Origin: Sphingobacterium thalpophilum
GTDB lineage: Bacteria; Bacteroidota; Bacteroidia; Flavobacteriales; Flavobacteriaceae
Assembly: GCA_943325255.2 (NCBI GenBank)
Contig: CALPOS020000120.1
Coordinates: 1 to 6,585, forward strand
Direction: 5' to 3'
Length of the DNA stretch: 6,585 bases
Shown: piece after piece, positions 1-4,723 of the stretch
How positions within the stretch are numbered: the first letter of the stretch is position 1
Layout of the letters: each line of letters opens with the position of its first letter
Translations under genes and position numbers: made by a program
The notes under the pieces: model-generated
Seen by the model: the letters and a program-made list of their open reading frames with translations, nothing else
Database searches by the model: none
What the model was told of the DNA's origin: nothing

Positions 1-6
1 ACAACA

Positions 7-102
7 ATGGAATACAGAATTGAAAAAGACACCATGGGTGAAGTAAAAGTCCCAGCCGATAAATATTGGGGCGCGCAAACCGAGCGATCTAGAAACAACT
101 TC
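7..102 (+). pseudogene. fumC: 5' fragment of class II fumarate hydratase, 32 codons, broken by fold-back
   Basis: The ATG at 7 opens a reading that begins MEYRIEKDTMGEV and continues through PADKYWGAQTERSRNNF. This matches the N-terminus of class II fumarases, which convert fumarate to L-malate in the TCA cycle in the cytoplasm; the KD.MG...VPAD..WGAQT.RS pattern is typical of the family. Native sequence stops after Phe32 (100-102). The frame then reads the reverse complement of its own start and ends at a TAA at 154-156, giving a meaningless 49-residue product. A full enzyme is about 460 residues. The fragment cannot be functional as written. I infer that an intact fumC lies next to this locus in the real genome, on the minus strand reading leftwards. 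Confidence 0.85.
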
Positions 103-135
103 ACCCATGGTGTCTTTTTCAATTCTGTATTCCAT
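98..135 (-). pseudogene. fumC: Minus-strand copy of the fumC start (12 codons)
   Basis: On the minus strand the ATG at 133-135 begins the same fumC reading, MEYRIEKDTMGEV, before the frame leaves fumC at the fold-back. This copy is continuous with the rest of the window (the intergenic DNA from 142 on), so it is the better guess for the true gene position and direction: fumC transcribed leftwards, divergent from the 54-aa gene at 593. Only A-rich sequence with AACAACA precedes the start and no Shine-Dalgarno is visible, as is normal in Bacteroidota. Which arm is native is an inference. Confidence 0.7.
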
Positions 136-143
136 TGTTGTTG

Positions 144-215
144 TTTATGTGGTTAATCGTTTATTTGTTTAATCGTGAAATCGTCTAATTGGTTAACTGG
201 TTATTCGTTTGGGCG
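144..215. repeat. Nine degenerate tandem octamers, consensus KTTAATCG
   Basis: From 144 the sequence divides into 8-base units, most ending in CG or TG: tttatgtg, gttaatcg, tttatttg, tttaatcg, tgaaatcg, tctaattg, gttaactg, gttattcg, tttgggcg. Every unit ends in G, and T-T-A at positions 2-4 is kept in six of the nine. The last unit merges into the start of the hairpin-rich repeat at about 211. The array lies just upstream of the fumC start on the minus strand, where a unit reads CGATTAAM. Its function is unknown. Similar runs seem familiar from flavobacterial intergenic DNA, but that is memory, not a search. Confidence 0.75.
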
Positions 216-240
216 TGACCACAAGGGTCGGGCTTTCGCA

Positions 241-276
241 CTCGCTTTTTTTCGCTGAACGCCAGCGAAAAAAGAG
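241..276. repeat. Hairpin within the intergenic repeat
   Basis: TTTTTTCGCTG (247-257) pairs perfectly with CAGCGAAAAAA (263-273) around a 5-nt loop AACGC. CTC at 241-243 and GAG at 274-276 extend the stem past a 3-nt bulge. On the minus strand the structure is a stem whose 3' arm ends in a T-run (TTTTTT then AGCGAG), so it resembles an intrinsic terminator only loosely. It most likely belongs to the repeat itself. Confidence 0.7.
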
Positions 277-371
277 CTCAGACAATTGCTCAATCCCTCA
301 CGCGGTTCTGGGTTTACGGAAAACCCTAGCCCCGATAGCAGCGGAAATCCTTTTTTTTTGCTTAAGAAAAA

Positions 372-397
372 GTCCCTCGACTGCGCTCGGGATGACA
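372..397. repeat. Short GC-rich palindromic motif (GTCATCCCGAGCGCAGTCGAGGG type), nested
   Basis: The minus strand of this stretch reads TGTCATCCCGAGCGCAGTCG followed by AGGGAC. This partly palindromic motif recurs in intergenic DNA of many Bacteroidota and other phyla, and is a known source of spurious proteins with SRAQSRD or VIPSAVEG strings. TCCC and GGGA form the outer stem. It sits in the apex of the larger inverted repeat at about 331-431, flanked by A-rich runs, which suggests insertion into a pre-existing loop. Confidence 0.7.
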
Positions 398-533
398 AAA
401 GCAATAAAAAAGATTGCAGCGAATAGCGGGACCCGAGCTCCTAAAAGGGCGAACGGGCGTAAGCAATTAGCTCCTAAAAAGCTGTCCAAAATTACGTATA
501 AATACTATTTTATAAAAATTGATTTGGAATTAA

Positions 534-564
534 TTGGTAAGAAAAAATAATACACTTACATTTG
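534..564 (+). promoter_or_regulatory. Bacteroidota-type promoter for the 54-aa gene
   Basis: TACATTTG at 557-564 is an exact match to the Bacteroidota -7 consensus TAnnTTTG. TTG at 534-536 lies 20 nt upstream, a normal spacing for the -33 element. Transcription would start near 570, leaving an untranslated leader of roughly 20 nt before the ATG at 593. Confidence 0.75.
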
Positions 565-592
565 CGTATAAATCAAAAAAATTCCGGAAAAC

Positions 593-757
593 ATGTTTGA
601 TTTTTCACAGTATTTAGGCTTTTTATTATTCTTAACCGTCCTAACCATAGGATTTTGGTTGATGTTTTTCTTAGTCGCTTTCGTTCAATATTGGGTTGGC
701 GGCTTCTTATGGGAAATGTACAAAGAGAAAAAAGCTAAAAAAGCAGCATCTAACTAG
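593..757 (+). CDS. Small single- or double-span membrane protein, 54 aa
   Basis: The frame reads MFDFSQYLGFLLFLTVLTIG and continues to a strongly basic tail. Residues about 7-31 are hydrophobic and a second, aromatic, weaker stretch follows at about 32-42 (QYWVGGFLW). The C-terminus is highly charged (EMYKEKKAKKAASN), which by the positive-inside rule would face the cytoplasm. Three facts support a real gene: an exact TAnnTTTG promoter upstream with sensible spacing, a perfect terminator palindrome 10 nt after the stop, and sensible codon use with no rare pattern. GGAAA lies 5 nt before the ATG, which could act as a weak ribosome site. I do not recognise a named family. It may be a conserved flavobacterial small membrane protein, but no function can be inferred. 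It is transcribed as its own unit, away from the presumed leftward fumC. Confidence 0.8.
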   Translation: MFDFSQYLGFLLFLTVLTIGFWLMFFLVAFVQYWVGGFLWEMYKEKKAKKAASN

Positions 758-767
758 TTTAGAGCAG

Positions 768-797
768 AAAAAAGGAACTCAATTGAGTTCCTTTTTT
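768..797. terminator. Bidirectional intrinsic terminator (30-bp perfect palindrome)
   Basis: The sequence is exactly self-complementary about 782/783, with core GGAACTCAATTGAGTTCC flanked by six A on the left and six T on the right. Each strand therefore makes a GC-containing stem followed by a T-run, so it can terminate both the plus-strand 54-aa gene (stop at 755-757) and the minus-strand receptor gene. The receptor's TAA (798-800) directly abuts it, with no spacer. Confidence 0.92.
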
Positions 798-3263
798 TTA
801 TCCTTGGAAATCTTCACTTCCTTCTTCACGTTTTGGTTTTTCTCGCTCCGATTTTTGTTTGTTGAAACGATACGTAAACGATAAGGTGATTTGTCTTTCA
901 CGCCACTGCATTTCACTATAGGAATTGACGTTTGGGAGGTTCAAGTCCATGATTCGTTTTCTTGAATTAAAAACATCGCTCACATTAAAAGCAATCGTTC
1001 CTTTGTCCTTCAGTACATCTTTGCTCAACGCTAAGTTCATCGAACCAACGCCAATTGTTTTTCCCTGCGCTGTTTTTTGTGGTGCATTATACGTGCCATT
1101 GACTTGAAAATCGATTTTGTATGGGAAAGACACTTTTGACGTTAATCGTGTGAACCAACTTGACGCCGTATTATCGAAGTCAATGGTCTTTATTTCATTG
1201 TCGAAGTTTGTATATGAATAACTGCCATCGGTTTTATTATTGAAATAATTGAAGTTTCCGTTGAGTCGCCACCATTTATAAGGCGAATAATTCAAGGTAA
1301 ACTCAAAACCAATTTTGTCATCGATGGCTAGGTTAAATGGCGTGTTAAAAATCACGGGAATACCATCTACAAAATTACCCGTTTCTTTTCGTACAATTTG
1401 AAATGAACCTCTGGTCTGATTGAAGTAGACGGAGGTGCTTAAAGTAACTTGCTTCCATTTCTTTAAGAATCCAAGGTCATAAGAATCGCTGAGCGCTGGA
1501 TCTAAGTCGGGGTTTCCGATAAAAAAGTTGACGTTGCTAGAATACGAGGAAAACGGATTAATAAACCGGTCACGAGGTCGGTTGATGCGCTTGCTGTAAT
1601 TTACGGAAACGTTAGTCGTTTCGTTTACTTCGTAGGTCAGGAAAGCACTTGGAAAAAGATTGTTGTAATTTTTGGTGGTGAAATCTTGCAGGGTCAATTG
1701 ATTGATTTGAATATTAGAATTTTCAAATCGCAAACCGGTAAGGATTGAGAATTTCCCGAATTTGGAACCGATTTGCGTGTATGCTGCTGTGACATTTTCT
1801 TTATATTCTAGGATATTCGTAAAATTTGGATTGACGGTAAAATTATTGTTACCGAGCAAATCTTCTTCCACTTTAAAGTCTGATAATAATGTCAGATAAT
1901 TGCCTCGTACGCCCAATTCAAATTGACTTTTCTTGCCAAATGGCAATACATAATCTGATTGAATGAGATTTCTACTTTGTTTTTGCTTGTTGGTGGTTCT
2001 TTCCGAGGATATGAAAGCTTCAGTGGGTTGAATTTGATTCCCGTAGATGGTAGAACTATCATTATCTGTATCAACAGAAAACGCGCTATCGATGGTGAGT
2101 TTGTGTCCGTCTCTTTTGAATCTTTTAATGTAATTTGAAGTGTACTCGGCGTTTTGGTTGGTTCGATACACATCATTAAACCGCTGTCTTTGTTCGAAAG
2201 GTAAAGTAGGTGAGAAGATCGAATAGATTACATTCTCTGGGTTGCCGCCCTTATTTTTTCGAATTGAAAGCATGTTTGTCCATGATGATGACTTGTCGAT
2301 ATAGATTTCCATTCCGAAATTACCGTTAAATCCTTCGCTGTACCGATTATTCTTGCGGCGTTCCTCGACATAGGAAATTAGGTTTCTATCACTATCGAAA
2401 TTTTCTTGGTCGATTTTAAAATTTCCCGGACCGTCTCTCTTGGCATATCCCAAAGTAGTGAAAAAATTTGACTTTTCATTTTTGATATTGAAATTTCCTG
2501 AAACTCCTGTATTTTCGGGTTCACCAACAGAAACAATGATACTACCGTTGAAACCTTGATTTTTACCTTTTTTGAGTATGATGTTTAAGATTCCACCACC
2601 GCCTTCTGCGTCGTATCGCGCGGATGGGTTGGTAATTACTTCGACTTTATCAATATTATCCGCCGGAATAATTCGCAATGCTTCTGCAATATTGACAGCG
2701 TTGGAAGGCTTTCCGTCGATGAGGATGGTTACATTTTCGTTGCCTCGTAGGCTCACTTTGCCTTCTACATCGACTTGTACAGATGGAATATTATCGAGAA
2801 CATCACTAACCGTTCCGCCTTTAACGATGAGATCTTGACCAACATTATAGACTTTCTTATCTAATTTGATATCAATATTGGTTTTTTCTGCACGGACACT
2901 AACTTCTTTTAATTGGGTAAAATCTTCTTCTAAGGTTATTGTCTCTAAAGTAGTATTGGCGGTCAAAGTTCTTTCCGTAATTGTAAAGGATTTGAATGAA
3001 ATGAAATCGGCTTTAATAGTATAGATTCCTGCAGGAATAGATGCTTCAAATTCACCTTTACTATTGGTAATTCCACCGCCAACAATTTTGGGAAACCTTG
3101 TATGCGTGAAGGTTATTGTCGCATATTCTAAGGGTTTTTGACTCTCTTTATCGATGATGATTCCAGTGACTTTTATTTTTGGAAAATCCGATTTATTTTG
3201 ACCTATGCTAGAAAGTGATAGTAGCAGAAGAAATATTGTAGAGAAGTATATTCGAATTGTCAT
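798..3263 (-). CDS. TonB-dependent-receptor-like outer membrane beta-barrel protein (OMP_b-brl_3 type)
   Basis: The 821-residue protein begins with a signal peptide (MTIRIYFSTIFLLLLSLSSI, cleavage probably near Gly21-Gln22). Residues about 32-110 form a carboxypeptidase-regulatory-like Ig fold (VTGIIIDKESQKPLEYATI, then a GIYTIKADFISF strand). Residues about 125-235 form the plug (VSDVLDNIPSVQVD, SLRGNENVTILIDGKPS, and IDKVEVITNPSARYDAEGGG followed by GILNI). The rest is barrel, ending at the terminal strand ITLSFTYRFN (792-801). A 20-residue charged tail follows (KQKSEREKPK... to DFQG). This matches the Bacteroidota family combining CarboxypepD_reg-like, Plug and outer-membrane beta-barrel domains. 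Such proteins sit in the outer membrane and are thought to import substrates or act with TonB, but this subgroup usually lacks a SusD partner, as here, so the substrate is unknown. No classic TonB box is obvious. The start at 3263 is an ATG placed correctly for the signal peptide, 18 nt below the -7 box. It is a single-gene transcript. Confidence 0.9.
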   Translation of the reverse strand: MTIRIYFSTIFLLLLSLSSIGQNKSDFPKIKVTGIIIDKESQKPLEYATITFTHTRFPKIVGGGITNSKGEFEASIPAGIYTIKADFISFKSFTITERTLTANTTLETITLEEDFTQLKEVSVRAEKTNIDIKLDKKVYNVGQDLIVKGGTVSDVLDNIPSVQVDVEGKVSLRGNENVTILIDGKPSNAVNIAEALRIIPADNIDKVEVITNPSARYDAEGGGGILNIILKKGKNQGFNGSIIVSVGEPENTGVSGNFNIKNEKSNFFTTLGYAKRDGPGNFKIDQENFDSDRNLISYVEERRKNNRYSEGFNGNFGMEIYIDKSSSWTNMLSIRKNKGGNPENVIYSIFSPTLPFEQRQRFNDVYRTNQNAEYTSNYIKRFKRDGHKLTIDSAFSVDTDNDSSTIYGNQIQPTEAFISSERTTNKQKQSRNLIQSDYVLPFGKKSQFELGVRGNYLTLLSDFKVEEDLLGNNNFTVNPNFTNILEYKENVTAAYTQIGSKFGKFSILTGLRFENSNIQINQLTLQDFTTKNYNNLFPSAFLTYEVNETTNVSVNYSKRINRPRDRFINPFSSYSSNVNFFIGNPDLDPALSDSYDLGFLKKWKQVTLSTSVYFNQTRGSFQIVRKETGNFVDGIPVIFNTPFNLAIDDKIGFEFTLNYSPYKWWRLNGNFNYFNNKTDGSYSYTNFDNEIKTIDFDNTASSWFTRLTSKVSFPYKIDFQVNGTYNAPQKTAQGKTIGVGSMNLALSKDVLKDKGTIAFNVSDVFNSRKRIMDLNLPNVNSYSEMQWRERQITLSFTYRFNKQKSEREKPKREEGSEDFQG

Positions 3264-3280
3264 AAAGAAAAATTAAGATG

Positions 3281-3309
3281 CAAATGTAAAGATTGGTTAC
3301 GTAAACCAA
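3281..3309 (-). promoter_or_regulatory. Bacteroidota-type promoter for the outer-membrane receptor gene
   Basis: On the minus strand TACATTTG (3288 down to 3281) is an exact TAnnTTTG box identical to the one before the 54-aa gene. TTG (3309 down to 3307) lies 18 nt upstream, slightly short for a -33 element. The leader would be about 10 nt, which is short. The spacer is occupied by an inverted repeat (see 3288-3320). Confidence 0.65.
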
Positions 3310-3320
3310 TCCCAATCTTT
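3288..3320. repeat. Overlapping inverted repeats between the arsC-like gene and the receptor
   Basis: GATTGGTT (3291-3298) pairs with AACCAATC (3304-3311) around a 5-nt loop, while AAAGATTGG (3288-3296) can instead pair with CCAATCTTT (3312-3320). The two folds are mutually exclusive because they share 3291-3296. The structure lies 11 nt after the arsC-like stop on the minus strand and over the receptor promoter spacer. It could be a weak terminator for the first gene, an operator for the second, or both. The short T-run (CTTT, then A) makes termination weak. Confidence 0.6.
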
Positions 3321-3331
3321 AGTTAAGAATA

Positions 3332-3682
3332 TCAAATTAGTTGTAGAATTGCGTGTACTTTTTCCAGAGGCCTTGCTATTATCGCTTTACCGTTGCGAAT
3401 TACAATCGGCCTCTCAATTAAGATGGGATGTAAGACCATTGCTTCAATAATTTCGTCATTCGAGAGCGATTTGTTCTTATAATCTGCAATCCAAATGGTT
3501 TCTTTTTTTCGCACCAACTCGATTGGTTTGATGTCGAGCATTTTTATGATTTTGTTGAGCTCGTCAAAAGTTGGCGGATGGAGTAAATAGTTGATGACGT
3601 TTACGTCTTCTTGGGATTGATTTAGAAACGTCAAACAATCTCTAGATTTCCCACATCGAGGATTATGAAAAATGGTAATCAT
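3332..3682 (-). CDS. Arsenate reductase (ArsC)/Spx-family thioredoxin-fold protein
   Basis: The 116-residue protein begins MITIFHNPRCGKSRDC. It has the ArsC pattern of one catalytic cysteine and three arginines: Cys10 (NPRCGKSR), Arg58 (ELVRKKE), Arg91 (HPILIERPIV) and Arg104 (ARPLEKV). Spacing agrees closely with Cys12, Arg60, Arg94 and Arg107 of plasmid R773 ArsC. Family members reduce arsenate to arsenite with glutaredoxin or glutathione in the cytoplasm. No arsR, acr3 or arsB is near, so this is probably the stand-alone housekeeping type (YfgD/ArsC-like) whose in vivo substrate is unproven. I chose the ATG at 3680-3682 because the fold begins there; an in-frame TTG at 3700 would add MQKKVV, which is less likely. 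Cys16 is a second cysteine close to the active site. It is separated from the receptor by 68 nt with its own promoter, so co-transcription is uncertain. Confidence 0.88.
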   Translation of the reverse strand: MITIFHNPRCGKSRDCLTFLNQSQEDVNVINYLLHPPTFDELNKIIKMLDIKPIELVRKKETIWIADYKNKSLSNDEIIEAMVLHPILIERPIVIRNGKAIIARPLEKVHAILQLI

Positions 3683-3705
3683 TACTACTTTTTTTTGCAA
3701 AGGAA

Positions 3706-3737
3706 TTGATTTATAAATTAAAAATTGACTAAATTGC
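3706..3737 (+). promoter_or_regulatory. Weak candidate promoter for the CPBP-menE operon
   Basis: TTG at 3706-3708 and TAAATTGC at 3730-3737 (six of the eight positions fit TAnnTTTG loosely) are 21 nt apart in the divergent gap. The leader would be about 35-40 nt. No better match exists between 3683 and 3780, so this is a best guess only. Confidence 0.3.
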
Positions 3738-3780
3738 TCAAAACCTTCAAGCCGGTTGTCTAATCGTTAAATGACTGAAA

Positions 3781-4701
3781 ATGTTTATTGAACAAGGAAT
3801 TTCGAGTGAAAATAGATTTTGGAAATACATCGTTGGCTCGATAATTATTGTTGTTGCATCGACAATTGGACAAATTCCCTTGTTGCTTGCTGTCATAGCA
3901 AAATCATTTGCTAAGGGCAAAGGCATTCCAGAAAATCAGGATGATATCATGAAAGTATTTGATTCAAATAGCACACTTTTTTTGATTCTAATTTCATTTG
4001 TCTTTGCCATTATCGGTGTTTTTGCCGTCAATAAATACCTACACCAGCAGTCATTGTTGACCATTATTAGTTCAAGGAAAAAAGTCGATTGGAATAGAAT
4101 CTGGGTCTCTTTTTTACTTTGGACAGCAATTACGATTATCTCAACGCTGGCATTGTATTACTCAAGTCCACAGGATTTTGTGGTACAATTTCAACCCATT
4201 CCATTTTTGATTTTAGCGGTGATTGCCGTACTGATGATTCCGATTCAGACCACTTGCGAAGAGTTGGTTTTCAGAGGTTATTTGATGCAGGGATTTGCAA
4301 ATTTGTCGATGAATAAATGGTTTCCATTGTTGATGACCTCATTGATATTTGGTACGATGCATATTTTCAATCCCGAAGTCAGCAAAATAGGTTATATCAT
4401 TTTGGTCTATTATATAGGAACCGGCTTGTTTTTAGGGATGATCACTTTGATGGATGAAGGAATGGAATTGGCCATCGGATTTCACGCCGCAAATAATCTG
4501 ATTGGTGCTTTGTTGGTGACGACAGATTGGACCGTATTTCAGACGAATTCCATTTTGAAAGATCTTTCGGAGCCATCCGCTGGTTTTGATATAATTTTGC
4601 CTGTCGTAATTATATATCCCGTACTTCTAATTATCTTTAGTAAAAAATACCACTGGCAGGATTGGAAGGAAAAATTAACCGGGAAAATTAATATTGAATA
4701 A
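3781..4701 (+). CDS. CPBP (CAAX protease/Abi) family intramembrane metalloprotease
   Basis: The 306-residue protein is strongly hydrophobic, with about eight likely membrane segments (near 15-42, 66-86, 108-127, 137-156, 181-198, 202-222, 230-247 and 270-286). The three family motifs are intact: EELVFR with Glu160, Glu161 and Arg165; FGTMH with His194; and FHAANN with His235 and Asn239. These match PF02517 (CAAX proteases and bacteriocin-processing enzymes), where the acidic pair and the histidines act at the metal site within the membrane. In bacteria the substrate is usually unknown. The start at 3781 gives the MFIEQ opening I recall from flavobacterial homologues; an overlapping ATG at 3771 is out of frame. 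menE follows after 22 nt, so the two are probably co-transcribed, but the pairing need not mean shared function. Confidence 0.9.
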   Translation: MFIEQGISSENRFWKYIVGSIIIVVASTIGQIPLLLAVIAKSFAKGKGIPENQDDIMKVFDSNSTLFLILISFVFAIIGVFAVNKYLHQQSLLTIISSRKKVDWNRIWVSFLLWTAITIISTLALYYSSPQDFVVQFQPIPFLILAVIAVLMIPIQTTCEELVFRGYLMQGFANLSMNKWFPLLMTSLIFGTMHIFNPEVSKIGYIILVYYIGTGLFLGMITLMDEGMELAIGFHAANNLIGALLVTTDWTVFQTNSILKDLSEPSAGFDIILPVVIIYPVLLIIFSKKYHWQDWKEKLTGKINIE

Positions 4702-4723
4702 TACAAACAAATAGAATAATCAT

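Larger units (their letters stand above)
1..141. repeat. 44-bp perfect inverted repeat made of fumC 5' sequence (fold-back junction)
   Basis: Bases 1-44 are the exact reverse complement of 98-141 (paired positions sum to 142), with a 53-nt loop at 45-97. Both arms encode the first 12 codons of fumC. The loop plus the start of the right arm continues the native fumC reading on the plus strand up to codon 32, after which the sequence turns back. At the turn, ACTTC (98-102) is both native fumC codons (end of Asn31 and Phe32) and the complement of GAAGT at 40-44, a 5-bp microhomology. The left arm runs into the window edge, so the repeat may extend further. This is the pattern expected of a template-switch chimera from amplification or assembly. 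A genuine genomic inverted duplication is less likely because it would destroy fumC on both strands. Confidence 0.95.
211..480. repeat. Composite flavobacterial intergenic repeat element
   Basis: This GC-richer, non-coding stretch matches a repeat I recognise from many Flavobacteriaceae intergenic regions. A left part begins GGGCGTGACCACAAGGGTCG and includes CTCAATCCCTCACGCG. A right part runs from CCCCGATAGCAGCGGAAATC to GATTGCAGCGAATAGCGGGA. The two ends of the right part are imperfectly complementary (331-350 against 411-431), with A/T runs completing the inner stem. Its apical region has been replaced or invaded by another motif (372-397). AGCTCCTAAAA occurs twice, at 436-446 and 469-479. 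The short reading frames across this stretch are artefacts of the repeat. Possible roles are an RNA processing or termination structure or a non-autonomous mobile element; none is shown by the sequence. Confidence 0.75.

Noticed and set aside
1..141. Invertible promoter or attachment-site inverted repeat
   Set aside because: The arms are protein-coding fumC sequence starting at its ATG; no recombinase gene is present and the microhomology turn fits a chimera better.
7..156. 49-residue ORF starting as FumC and ending FNSVFHCCCLCG
   Set aside because: The second half is the reverse complement of the first, produced by the fold-back; not a real protein.
201..489. Reading frames on both strands across the repeat (67, 113 and 63 residues)
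   Set aside because: They translate the intergenic repeat and its palindromic insert, giving the classic spurious strings SRAQSRD and VIPSAVEG; no promoter, no start context and no family.
487..494. Minus-strand TAnnTTTG match (TAATTTTG) as a fumC promoter
   Set aside because: No TTG at the right distance, and it would give a leader of about 350 nt running through the whole repeat.
142..592. tRNA, riboswitch or CRISPR array in the gene-free stretch
   Set aside because: The stems do not form a cloverleaf, the repeats are 8-base degenerate units without spacers, and no known aptamer core is visible.
1892..2176. 94-residue minus-strand frame inside the receptor gene, and the plus-strand frames at 696-884, 925-1107 and 2572-2838
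   Set aside because: Shadows overlapping a long, domain-complete gene; none has recognisable protein features.
3683..3700. TTG start extending the arsC-like protein by six residues
   Set aside because: The ArsC fold starts at MITIFHNPRC; the extra MQKKVV adds nothing conserved and an ATG is available.
4119..4316. 65-residue frame inside the CPBP gene, and the 64-residue minus-strand frame at 4821-5015 inside menE
   Set aside because: Out-of-frame shadows of well-supported genes.
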